Shown here: piece by piece, positions 8,437 through 15,574 of the stretch | How positions within the stretch are numbered: position 1 is the first letter of the stretch | Layout of the letters: every line of letters begins with the position of its first letter | DNA from: Nanobdellota archaeon | GTDB lineage: Archaea > Nanobdellota > Nanobdellia > Pacearchaeales > GW2011-AR1 | DNA: 42,737 bases | Direction: 5' to 3' | Assembly (NCBI GenBank): GCA_030611805.1 | Contig: JAUWPB010000006.1 | Span: 1 to 42,737 of the forward strand | Made by a program: the position numbers and the translations under genes | The notes under the pieces: generated by a model | Databases searched by the model: none | What the model saw: the letters and a program-made list of their open reading frames with translations, nothing else | What the model was told of the DNA's origin: nothing

Positions 8437-9738
8437 ATGAAACTGAATTTAAAAAACAGGATTTTAATCAAGGAAGTTTTTGAGGGCAGGAAAAATAAAG
8501 CAGAGATTGCCGGATGGGTGCATAATACCCGGGAGTTGGGAAAAATAAAGTTCCTTCTTTTAAGAGATGTTTCTGGATTGATTCAGGTTACTGCTGTGAA
8601 AGGAAAAGTTAGGGAAGATATTTTTAAAATTCTTGACAAGATTCCAAGAGAATCTGTTGTGCATATTAAAGGGATTGTTAAAGATTCAAAACAGGCGCCT
8701 GGGGGAAAAGAGATTGTTCCGGATGAGATTGAAATTATTAGCAAGGCAGAAGATTTGCCGATTGATGTTTCTGAACATTCAAAGACAGAATTGCCGAAGA
8801 GACTGGATTATCGGTTTTTGGATTTGCATAGGACAAGGACTCAGGCGATTTTTAAAATTCAGTCCACGATTGGGTCTTCGTTTAAGAATTATTTTGTGGA
8901 CAAGGGTTTTACTGATGTGCATTTGCCTTCGCTGATTAGCACAAGTTCTGAAGGCGGAACTGAGTTGTTTGAGGTAAATTATTTTAATAAGAAAGTGTAT
9001 CTTGCGCAGAGTCCTCAGTTGTATAAGCAGATGCTTGCGTGCGCAATGGAGAATATTGTGACTATTGCTCCTGTTTGGAGAGCAGAAAAGCACAACACTG
9101 TTCGGCATGTGAATGAGTGTCGGCAGATGGATATTGAAATGGCTTTTGCAGATGCGAAAATTGTTTTGAAGGAGATGGAGGGAGTTGTAAAACATATTGT
9201 TGGGGAAGTTATTAAGAAAAATAAGGCAGAGTTGGATTTGCTTGGGGTTAAATTGAAAGTGCCGAAGATAAAGTATATGACATTTAAGGAAGTTGCTGAA
9301 CTGATGAAAAAGCAGAAGGTTGAGATGAAAGATGATGATTTGACAGGGGAAGCAGAGAGAAAGCTTGACGAGTTGTTTTCAGACACAATGGTTTTTGTTT
9401 ATGACTGGCCTATGAAAGGGAAGCCATTTTATATTATGCCCAAGGGAGAAGATTCAAATGCAAGGTTGAGCGAGGGTTTTGATGCTATTTACAAAGGAAT
9501 GGAAATTTGTTCTGGAGGACAGAGGATTCATATTCCTGAACTTTTGGAAAAGATGCTGAAGGCAAATGGTTTGAATCCAAAAGATTTCAAAAGTTATATT
9601 GATAGTTTTAGATTTGGCGCTCCGCCTCATGCAGGATGGAGTATTGGAATTGAAAGATTTACATACGCACTTCTTGAACTGCCGAATATCAGAGAAGCGT
9701 GTTTGTTTCCGAGAGACAGAGACAGACTTACTCCGTAG
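8437..9738 (+). CDS. aspS: Aspartyl-tRNA synthetase, predicted non-discriminating
   Basis: Class IIb synthetase of archaeal type: an OB-fold anticodon domain (about 1-105) then the catalytic domain with motif 2 (PVWRAEKHNTVRH) and motif 3 (GAPPHAGWSIGIERFTYALLELPNIREACLFPRDRDR). The residue after GWV is H29 where discriminating archaeal enzymes have Trp, and the 85-equivalent is P88 (KQAPGGKEI) where they have Lys; His/Pro is the known non-discriminating pair. The enzyme should charge both tRNA-Asp and tRNA-Asn with Asp, feeding GatCAB. The gene stands behind gatE in the same direction. Length 433 is normal. Confidence 0.95.
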   Translation: MKLNLKNRILIKEVFEGRKNKAEIAGWVHNTRELGKIKFLLLRDVSGLIQVTAVKGKVREDIFKILDKIPRESVVHIKGIVKDSKQAPGGKEIVPDEIEIISKAEDLPIDVSEHSKTELPKRLDYRFLDLHRTRTQAIFKIQSTIGSSFKNYFVDKGFTDVHLPSLISTSSEGGTELFEVNYFNKKVYLAQSPQLYKQMLACAMENIVTIAPVWRAEKHNTVRHVNECRQMDIEMAFADAKIVLKEMEGVVKHIVGEVIKKNKAELDLLGVKLKVPKIKYMTFKEVAELMKKQKVEMKDDDLTGEAERKLDELFSDTMVFVYDWPMKGKPFYIMPKGEDSNARLSEGFDAIYKGMEICSGGQRIHIPELLEKMLKANGLNPKDFKSYIDSFRFGAPPHAGWSIGIERFTYALLELPNIREACLFPRDRDRLTP

Positions 9739-9768
9739 GTTTTTAAATTAAGATTTCTTGAGGAAGTT

Positions 9769-9855
9769 ATGAAAATATTAGTAATAGGAGATTTTCATGG
9801 AAAGTTTCCCAAGAAATTAAAAGATAAAGTTAAAAAGATTAAATTCTTGAAATAA
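9769..9855 (+). pseudogene. 28-codon remnant of a metallophosphoesterase
   Basis: The reading frame MKILVIGDFHGKFPKKLKDK matches the start of calcineurin-like metallophosphoesterases, where GDFHG carries the first metal ligands (Asp, His). It ends at a stop after 28 codons and none of the later ligand motifs (GNHD, GHTH) follow. A GAGGAAG stretch sits just before the ATG. I read this as the leftover 5' end of a lost gene. Confidence 0.55.
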
Positions 9856-9857
9856 TC

Positions 9858-10535
9858 ATGAAAAAGAAACCATATACTTGGGAAGAGATTAGGGAATTTT
9901 TAAGAAAAGAACTTGGGAAAACAAAGCATATTATGACTTTTGGAACAATTGGGTCTTGTAATGTTGAGCGAGATATTGACACAATTATAACTAAAAAACC
10001 TAAATCAAAATCTTCTTTATTTTATGAGGAGATGCATGGTATTTTTGATAATCTTAATTATCATTTAAATAAAAAATATGGAGTTCAATGTATTCGTTTT
10101 TATCAATGTGAACCCGAATTTTTAACTCTTTCAAATTTTCAGAAAAATGATTTAGCTATTCACGCACTGGTATATACTTCTTACAAACAAATTAGGGAAG
10201 ATTGGGAAAGGTCTCTTTTGCCAGGAGAAAATATTAAAGGAATTTTGGAAAAAAATTATAATTGTTTATTAGGTTCTGTGAAAGATTTATTTTCTAAAGA
10301 TTTTCAAGATGACTCTTATTCTTCAATGTTTTATTATATTCAAGTATATGATAGGATTAATTCAAATTATTCAGAAAAATTTTTAGTTGAAATTATGAAT
10401 TTTTATTATGATTTTGTATTTACTAAAAGATTAGGATTGAAAGCACCTATTGCTAAAAACAAAAAAGATGTTAGAAAATATTTTTACCAACTTTGTGATA
10501 TTGTGGATAAATTAAATGCTAAGAAAAGCAAATAA
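9858..10535 (+). CDS. Nucleotidyltransferase-like unknown protein
   Basis: 225 residues. Near the N-terminus FGTIGSCNVERDIDTIIT resembles the nucleotidyltransferase pattern (GS, spacer, D-x-D), but the usual glycine and serine spacing is degenerate, so activity is uncertain. The remainder is helical and rich in Tyr, Phe and Lys, with no motif I know. The start follows two bases after the stop of the metallophosphoesterase remnant, and no separate promoter is obvious. It may be a member of an accessory nucleotidyltransferase family found in small-genome archaea. Confidence 0.55.
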   Translation: MKKKPYTWEEIREFLRKELGKTKHIMTFGTIGSCNVERDIDTIITKKPKSKSSLFYEEMHGIFDNLNYHLNKKYGVQCIRFYQCEPEFLTLSNFQKNDLAIHALVYTSYKQIREDWERSLLPGENIKGILEKNYNCLLGSVKDLFSKDFQDDSYSSMFYYIQVYDRINSNYSEKFLVEIMNFYYDFVFTKRLGLKAPIAKNKKDVRKYFYQLCDIVDKLNAKKSK

Positions 10536-10536
10536 T

Positions 10537-10545
10537 CTTATAAAC
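10537..10545 (+). promoter_or_regulatory. TATA box of the original gatC promoter
   Basis: CTTATAAAC centred about 25 bases before the ATG at 10566, the right distance for a leaderless archaeal transcript. The ATG starts only a 14-codon stub identical to the gatC N-terminus for its first eight residues, so this looks like the promoter gatC had before 10591-11592 was inserted. Confidence 0.5.
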
Positions 10546-10565
10546 TAATTCTTCTTATTTCTATC

Positions 10566-10590
10566 ATGGATTTCCTATTTCACAAAGTTT
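10566..10590 (+). repeat. 25-bp direct repeat, left copy
   Basis: Begins ATGGATTTCCTATTTCAC and is identical to 11593-11617. The two copies bracket the MNT/HEPN pair. Confidence 0.85.
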
Positions 10591-10610
10591 TTAAGAATGA
10601 AAACATTTAA
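10566..10610 (+). pseudogene. gatC 5' stub (14 codons)
   Basis: The frame MDFLFHKVFKNENI ends at a TAA. The first 25 bases are identical to the first 25 bases of intact gatC at 11593. The stub lies behind a good TATA box while the intact gene has none immediately in front of it, so the stub marks the old gatC start. Confidence 0.65.
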
Positions 10611-10623
10611 ATATCTATAAACT

Positions 10624-10637
10624 TATACAAATGTATA
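10624..10637. promoter_or_regulatory. Palindromic operator candidate 1
   Basis: TATACAAATGTATA has 6-base arms (TATACA/TGTATA) around two bases. It shares TACAA-TGTATA with a second palindrome 8 bases downstream, and both lie just before the wHTH-nucleotidyltransferase gene. Such paired sites fit autoregulation by the winged-helix protein. Confidence 0.5.
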
Positions 10638-10644
10638 AATAAAA

Positions 10645-10656
10645 ATACAATTGTAT
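10645..10656. promoter_or_regulatory. Palindromic operator candidate 2
   Basis: ATACAATTGTAT is a perfect 12-base palindrome ending 4 bases before the ATG at 10660. A bound protein here would cover the start codon region and block transcription or initiation. Confidence 0.5.
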
Positions 10657-10659
10657 AAT

Positions 10660-11175
10660 ATGTTAGATAATAAAGAAAAGATTTTGAAGGTTTTTTTTGA
10701 TAGTCCTACTAAAGTGTTTCATATTAGGGAAATTGCCAGAAAAACTAAATTAAATCCTAATACTGTTTTAAATCTTCTTGCTGATTTAATAAAAAATAAA
10801 ATAGTAAAACGGGAAAAGAAAAAACATCTTGTAAATGTTTCTGCTTTGGTCAATGAAAATTTTCAAAGATTAAAAAGAGTTAATAATTTGAAGGTTCTTT
10901 ATGATTCCGGGCTTGTTGATTTTTTAGTGGATAAGTTTAGCCCTGAAGCTGTTTCTGTTATGGGGAGTTATTCTTGGGGCGAAGATATAGAAAATAGTGA
11001 TGTGGATATTGTGGTTGTTTCCAGTAAGGAAAAAATACTTGATTTATCTAAGTTTGAGAAGAAAATAGCCAGAAAGGTGCATTTGATTGTAGTAGATTAT
11101 AAAACTATTTCCAAAGAGTTTTACATAAATTTAATAAATGGGGTTGTGTTGTATGGATATCTAAATAAGAAGTAA
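10660..11175 (+). CDS. Winged-helix plus MNT nucleotidyltransferase (HEPN partner, antitoxin-like)
   Basis: Residues 1-65 form a winged helix (EKILKVFFDSPTKVFHIREI, then KTKLNPNTVLNLLADL). Residues 90-165 are a minimal nucleotidyltransferase with the complete motif GSYSWGEDIENSDVDIVVV, in which GS and the D-x-D pair bind nucleotide and metal. In MNT/HEPN systems the nucleotidyltransferase neutralises the HEPN RNase, in known cases by adding AMP to it. The next gene is a HEPN protein one base later, as expected. The ATG at 10660 is used; a TTG at 10651 would lie inside the palindrome. The fused winged helix and upstream palindromes suggest self-repression. Confidence 0.85.
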   Translation: MLDNKEKILKVFFDSPTKVFHIREIARKTKLNPNTVLNLLADLIKNKIVKREKKKHLVNVSALVNENFQRLKRVNNLKVLYDSGLVDFLVDKFSPEAVSVMGSYSWGEDIENSDVDIVVVSSKEKILDLSKFEKKIARKVHLIVVDYKTISKEFYINLINGVVLYGYLNKK

Positions 11176-11176
11176 G

Positions 11177-11593
11177 ATGAAACCTTTTGAATATTATTTG
11201 CGTAGTGAATTGGTTAAAAAATCCCGGAAAGATGTAGAGAGAGCAAGATTCTTGATTAAAGATGCTAATGGAAGAATAGATGACTTGAATTTAATTGACA
11301 TGGAGAAGCTTCCGAAAATATTTTTTGAATATACTTATGATGCTTTGAGAGACCTTTGCGATGCGGTTTTGCTTTTAGACGGGTATAAATCTTTTTCTCA
11401 CGAAGCTTCAATTGTTTATTTGTCAAAAAAAGGTTTTGATGTTGCGACCCTTGGGAAGTTTGATAGATTTCGGTATAAGAGAAATGGTTCTAAATATTAT
11501 GGTGTGCCTATAACGGTAATGGATGCAAAAGATATAAAGGAGTTTTACTTGGAAATAAAAAAGAAATTAAATAAAATTTTGAACAAGATATAA
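11177..11593 (+). CDS. HEPN domain protein (toxin-like partner)
   Basis: A 138-residue four-helix HEPN protein. Landmarks are the early LVKKSRKDVERARFLIKDA helix, FFEYTYDALRDLCDAVLL, and RFRYKRNGSKYYG, where the conserved Arg-Asn of the HEPN motif is present but the usual His of Rx4-6H is Tyr. Many archaeal HEPN proteins paired with nucleotidyltransferases show this RN...YYG form. It probably acts as an RNase or as the AMP-accepting partner of the gene before it. Its stop codon shares one base with the start of gatC, so translation of the toxin-like gene and gatC is coupled. Confidence 0.8.
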   Translation: MKPFEYYLRSELVKKSRKDVERARFLIKDANGRIDDLNLIDMEKLPKIFFEYTYDALRDLCDAVLLLDGYKSFSHEASIVYLSKKGFDVATLGKFDRFRYKRNGSKYYGVPITVMDAKDIKEFYLEIKKKLNKILNKI

Positions 11594-11617
11594 TGGATTT
11601 CCTATTTCACAAAGTTT
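11593..11617 (+). repeat. 25-bp direct repeat, right copy (start of gatC)
   Basis: Identical to 10566-10590. The first base is also the last base of the HEPN stop codon. Confidence 0.85.
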
Positions 11618-11850
11618 CTGAAAAAGAAAAGCAAGAGATTAAAGAGCAGGCAAAGGGCATAATGGATAGTTTTTCCAGAAAGCTTTCTAAGATTGATAAG
11701 AAGATGGCAGAGCCGTTGATTGAGAGAGATAAAGGAGAACGTGAAGAAGGGGTTGGTCTGGTTTGTGATAATGAGTTTAGAAAAATTATGTTTGAGAACG
11801 CGCCTGTGAAAAATGATGATTTTATAATTGCGGAGAAAAAATCATGGTAA
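11593..11850 (+). CDS. gatC: Asp-tRNA(Asn)/Glu-tRNA(Gln) amidotransferase subunit C
   Basis: 85 residues, the normal size for the GatC belt that wraps GatA and GatB. The N-terminal half is helical (SEKEKQEIKEQAKGIMDSFSRKL) and the C-terminal part has an extended acidic segment and the end motif NAPVKNDDFIIAEKKSW, the archaeal version of the GatC tail. gatA follows two genes later. The gene overlaps the HEPN stop upstream and the amidohydrolase start downstream. It has no TATA box directly in front; the likely ancestral promoter is now 1 kb upstream, before the MNT/HEPN pair. Confidence 0.82.
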   Translation: MDFLFHKVSEKEKQEIKEQAKGIMDSFSRKLSKIDKKMAEPLIERDKGEREEGVGLVCDNEFRKIMFENAPVKNDDFIIAEKKSW

Positions 11851-12560
11851 TGATAGATGCTCATTTACATTTAGGTTCAATTCCTTCTGGAAAAAAGAAT
11901 TGGGGGAGTTTCACAGAATATAAAAAAATAGCGAAGAAGATTGGAATTGAAAAATATTGTGTTGTTCCAATAGGATTGCCTAAAAATTTTGCTGACAAAA
12001 CAACCCCAGATAATAATTCTATTTTAAAAGAAGCAGAAAAAAATAAATCTCTTATTCCTGTTTATTGGTTTAATGTTTTTGATTTGCCAAAAAGTGTTGA
12101 TGAAAGATATAAGGCAATAAAATTACACTCTGATATTGGGAAAATAGATATTGATAATAAAAGAGTTGTGAATTTTGTTAATAAGATTAATCTTCCTGTT
12201 TTTGTTCATACAAATGAGAGTAAGGAATATACAAGTTTAGGTAAAGTTTCTAAACTAGCGAAAAAAGTTGAAGTGCCTGTTATTGCTGTTCATTCTGGTT
12301 CTGTTACTGGAACATTTTTTAAATTAGATAATTATGAGTTTCCAGATAATGTTTATTTTGAAACTTCAGGCATTCAATATTCTGTGATACTTAAAAAAAT
12401 TTATGAAAGATTTGGGGCAGAGAGAATTATTTTTGGGAGTGATTATCCTTTTGGAGACCCAAGGGTTTCTTTAGCAATGATTGATACACTAGAAGCGTCA
12501 AAAAAAGAATATAAATTAATGACTGAAGGAAACATAAAAAAGATTTTAAAATTAAAATGA
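11850..12560 (+). CDS. Amidohydrolase_2-type metal-dependent hydrolase
   Basis: A TIM-barrel amidohydrolase. The first metal pair is DAHLHLG at the N-terminus, a later histidine is in VFVHTNES, another in IAVHSGS, and the C-terminal aspartate in IIFGSDYPFGDPR, the typical Amidohydrolase_2 ending. Substrates of this branch cannot be told. The ATG at 11850 (TAATG overlap with gatC stop) gives MIDAHLHLG; an ATG two codons upstream is possible. Its place between gatC and gatA suggests only co-transcription, not a role in amidation. Confidence 0.85.
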   Translation: MIDAHLHLGSIPSGKKNWGSFTEYKKIAKKIGIEKYCVVPIGLPKNFADKTTPDNNSILKEAEKNKSLIPVYWFNVFDLPKSVDERYKAIKLHSDIGKIDIDNKRVVNFVNKINLPVFVHTNESKEYTSLGKVSKLAKKVEVPVIAVHSGSVTGTFFKLDNYEFPDNVYFETSGIQYSVILKKIYERFGAERIIFGSDYPFGDPRVSLAMIDTLEASKKEYKLMTEGNIKKILKLK

Positions 12561-12910
12561 AAGGTAAATTTATTAAATTAATTGTAACAAGTAATGATGA
12601 GTTTAGATACCATTATACACTTAAGAAAGATGAAAATTTTTTTAAAAATTTTCCTTTTTTTTGTAATGATTTAGGAATTGATTTAGATTGGTTTAGTGAT
12701 TGGAGTCCAAGGAAACCAAATGATAAAAAAATAAAGGGATTAATTAAACAGAGAATTGATAAATCAGAATATGTTAGTGATAAGGGTTTTCATATAGACA
12801 TCTTTTATGGAAAAAATAATGTTGGATTAATCATCATAACTAAGAAAAAAAAGAAACTTGTTGAAACTGTTGAAAAATACTTTCGTTTTGAGGGGGAGAA
12901 ACTAAAATGA
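12557..12910 (+). CDS. Unknown 117-residue protein in the gatC-gatA operon
   Basis: No family recognised. It is soluble, mixed alpha/beta, with aromatic-rich sections (RYHYTLKKDENFFKNFPFF, LDWFSDWSPRKP) and a GLIIITKKKKK strand near the end. It overlaps the stop of the amidohydrolase by four bases and the start of gatA by four bases (ATGA type), so it is firmly part of the operon. Confidence 0.65.
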   Translation: MKGKFIKLIVTSNDEFRYHYTLKKDENFFKNFPFFCNDLGIDLDWFSDWSPRKPNDKKIKGLIKQRIDKSEYVSDKGFHIDIFYGKNNVGLIIITKKKKKLVETVEKYFRFEGEKLK

Positions 12911-14217
12911 AAACCCTCCAAAAACTAAAAAAATACTTGGTAGAAATAAAAAAGAACGACAAATCTGGGAAAAAAATAAATGCATTTCTTCAGTTAAATC
13001 CTGATGCTGTTGAACAGGCAAAAAAAATTGACTCTAAAAAGAAAAAAGGAAAACTTGCGGGCAAAATAATCGCTGTTAAATCAAATATAAATGTTAAGGG
13101 TTTGAATGCTTCATGCGCTTCAAAGACTTTGGAAAATTATAAATCCCCTTATGATGCCACAATAATTAAGAAAATAAAAGAAGAAGATGGTTTGATTATT
13201 GGGATGACTAATATGGATGAGTTTGCTTGCGGTTGGAGTGGGGAGACTTCTGCTTTTGGTCCGACAAAAAATCCTCAGGCTTTGGATTTAGTTGCAGGAG
13301 GTTCTTCATCAGGAAGTGCAGCCTCGGTATCAGCAGAATTCTGCGACATGGCTTTGGGTTCAGATACAGGAGGGAGTATAAGAGTGCCTGCTTCTCATTG
13401 TGGAGTGGTGGGAATTAAACCAACATATTCCAGTGTTTCAAGATATGGGTTGATTGATATGTGCATGAGTTTTGACCAGATTGGTTCGTTTGCAAAAAAT
13501 GTTTTTGATGCGGGTTTATTGTTGAGTGTTATTCAAGGTAAAGATAATAATGATTCAATTTCTCAGGAAAGCAAGAAATTAAATCTTAAAGAAATTGAAA
13601 AAACTCCAAAAAACATAACAGTGGGGTTGCTTGATTTTCCTATTAGTGATAAAAAGATTCAGGAGTTAATTGAGAAAAGAGTTGATGAAGCAGTTAGAAA
13701 ATATAATTGGAAAATAAAAAAGATTAAGATACCTTATATTGATTTGGCAATTGCGACTTATTTTCCAATTGTTTATGTTGAGTTTTTTTCTGCAACAAGA
13801 AGATTTGATGGTCGGAAATATGGAAAAAGAATTGAAGATGTTGCAGGTCCGGAAGTTTTAAGAAGGATTTTAGGAGGAAGTGAAATCTCTCGGGCAGAAC
13901 ATCATGGAAGATATTATCATCTGGCATTGAAAGCGAAAAAATTAATAGAGGAAGAATTTGCAAAAGCATTTAAAGGCATTGATTGCATTATTTCTCCTGT
14001 GGTTCCAAGACTCCCTCATAAAATTGGAATTAAGATTTCTTCTGAAGAAATGTTTCAGTATGATGCTCTGACTTGCCCAATGAATATAGTTGGCAACTGT
14101 GCAATTTCAATTCCTGCTGGAAAAGTTGAAAACATTCCTGTGGGTATGCAGATAGTTTGTGATAAGTTTGAAGATGGAAAAATGTTGAGGATTGCCAGAA
14201 GTTTTGAGAAATTGTGA
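12907..14217 (+). CDS. gatA: Asp-tRNA(Asn)/Glu-tRNA(Gln) amidotransferase subunit A
   Basis: The glutaminase subunit of GatCAB. The amidase-signature triad is complete: K58 (IIAVKSNIN), cis-Ser S133 (GGSSSGSAAS) and nucleophile S157 (GSDTGGSIRVPASHCGVVGIKPTY). The YGLIDMCMSFDQIG region and the late LTCPMNIVGNCAISIPAG follow the family. Length 436 is slightly short (usual 450-490). It overlaps the preceding gene by four bases. With GatC in the same operon and GatB 10 kb away on the other strand, the trimer is encoded in this window. Confidence 0.95.
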   Translation: MKTLQKLKKYLVEIKKNDKSGKKINAFLQLNPDAVEQAKKIDSKKKKGKLAGKIIAVKSNINVKGLNASCASKTLENYKSPYDATIIKKIKEEDGLIIGMTNMDEFACGWSGETSAFGPTKNPQALDLVAGGSSSGSAASVSAEFCDMALGSDTGGSIRVPASHCGVVGIKPTYSSVSRYGLIDMCMSFDQIGSFAKNVFDAGLLLSVIQGKDNNDSISQESKKLNLKEIEKTPKNITVGLLDFPISDKKIQELIEKRVDEAVRKYNWKIKKIKIPYIDLAIATYFPIVYVEFFSATRRFDGRKYGKRIEDVAGPEVLRRILGGSEISRAEHHGRYYHLALKAKKLIEEEFAKAFKGIDCIISPVVPRLPHKIGIKISSEEMFQYDALTCPMNIVGNCAISIPAGKVENIPVGMQIVCDKFEDGKMLRIARSFEKL

Positions 14218-14261
14218 TTAACCACCATAATCTTTATAAAATTCTTTCCTGTTTCTTAATC

Positions 14262-14795
14262 ATGAAATATGACAAAAACCAAGTTCATTATGTGACTACT
14301 ACAGTAATTCTTGTCAAAGACGGAAAATTTTTAATAGCAAAAAGAGCAGATTGGGAAAAGGCTTTTCCTGGAAAATGGACTGTCCCAGGCGGAAAGCTCG
14401 AGGTCTTGGATTATGCTCTTCGGGAGAAAGACACAGGTGTTCAATGGTATAATATCCTTGAAGATTTATCTAAAAAAGAGGTCAAGGAAGAAGTTGGATT
14501 AGAATTTAGGAATTTAAATTATGTTACAAGTTTAGTTTATATTCGGCCTGATAATATTCCTTCTTTGATTATAAGTTTGTGGGCAGAGCCTGTTGGAGAG
14601 GTCCTCGACGGACATGACTCTGGTGAGCCTAATGTTAAACTTTGCAATGCCTTGACAGAATATAAATGGGTTAGTTTAGAAGAAGCTAAAAATTATGACT
14701 TGATTGAAGGCATTTATGAGGAATTGGAAATTTTGGATAAGAAATTGAAAACCGGGAAGATGGATAAATGGGGAAAAAATACCCAAAATCTTTAA
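14262..14795 (+). CDS. NUDIX hydrolase with an interrupted Nudix box
   Basis: The start of the Nudix motif is GKWTVPGGKLE and the end is KKEVKEEVGLEF; between them lies an insertion of about 20 residues (VLDYALREKDTGVQWYNILE) that stretches the usual 23-residue box. The catalytic glutamates of REUxEE survive as KEVKEE. The enzyme would hydrolyse a nucleoside diphosphate-X compound. The ATG at 14262 is chosen because a TATA box (CTTTATAAAA) stands about 25 bases ahead; the frame is open upstream into gatA but that is not needed. Confidence 0.85.
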   Translation: MKYDKNQVHYVTTTVILVKDGKFLIAKRADWEKAFPGKWTVPGGKLEVLDYALREKDTGVQWYNILEDLSKKEVKEEVGLEFRNLNYVTSLVYIRPDNIPSLIISLWAEPVGEVLDGHDSGEPNVKLCNALTEYKWVSLEEAKNYDLIEGIYEELEILDKKLKTGKMDKWGKNTQNL

Positions 14796-14819
14796 AAATC
14801 AATCTCAACTTCTTTTTAC

Positions 14820-15536
14820 ATGAAAATAGATGACCTTGAACTCAAATGGCTGGGACATTCTGGATTTTTGATTCAAAATTCGACACCGTCGGCGTATCCC
14901 GATAAATCTTCTACGAAGATTTTTACTAAGGGCAAGATAATTTATATTGACCCGTATAATATTAAAGATGATTCTGAAAAAGCTGATTTGATTTTGATAA
15001 CTCATAGTCATTATGACCATTGCAGTGTCGCGGATATTAAAAAAATTATTAAAGAAGGGACAAAGATTTTGATGACTGCAGATTGTCAAAGCAAGATAGC
15101 AAGATTTGATGTTCCGATTAAAATGGAAATTATAGAGCCAGGGCAGGAATCGGTTTTTGGAAATGTTAAGATATCTGCTTTACCTGCTTATAATATTGAC
15201 AAACCATTTCATGCTAAGGAGGAGGGTTGGGTGGGTTATTTGATAAAAATAAATGATGTTTTTATCTATCATGCCGGTGACACAGATGTTATTCCTGAAA
15301 TGCAAAAGCTTACTGGTTATAAACAATCAGATAAAAAATTTATCGCTTTGCTCCCTGTTGGAGGAAGATTTACTATGAGTGCAGAAGAAGCTGCAGAAGC
15401 CACGAAATTAATAAAGCCGTCGCTGGCGATTCCAATGCATTATGGAAGTATTGTAGGCAGTGAAGAGGATGCCAATGAATTTATTGAACTATGTAAAGAA
15501 GAAGGGATTGATGCAAAGGTGTTGGAGAAATCTTAA
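14820..15536 (+). CDS. UPF0173-type metallo-beta-lactamase fold hydrolase
   Basis: The metal ligands of the metallo-beta-lactamase fold are in THSHYDHCS (HxHxDH), YHAGDTDVIPEM (Asp) and IPMHYGSI (final His). The opening LKWLGHSGFLIQ and the late PVGGRFTMSAEEAAEA are marks of the UPF0173/UlaG-like branch. Substrates are unknown for most members. A residue run after GFLIQN (STPSAYPDKSSTKIFTKG) is a small insert. It has its own short leader. Confidence 0.9.
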   Translation: MKIDDLELKWLGHSGFLIQNSTPSAYPDKSSTKIFTKGKIIYIDPYNIKDDSEKADLILITHSHYDHCSVADIKKIIKEGTKILMTADCQSKIARFDVPIKMEIIEPGQESVFGNVKISALPAYNIDKPFHAKEEGWVGYLIKINDVFIYHAGDTDVIPEMQKLTGYKQSDKKFIALLPVGGRFTMSAEEAAEATKLIKPSLAIPMHYGSIVGSEEDANEFIELCKEEGIDAKVLEKS

Positions 15537-15574
15537 AAGCAAATTAATTTAAATTGCATAAATCTAGTTAATAC

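Noticed and set aside
8779-9386. Long open frames on the minus strand inside aspS, and similar frames inside gap, pgk, ftsZ and gatE
   Set aside because: They have no start signals or family features and follow from the codon use of the genes on the plus strand.
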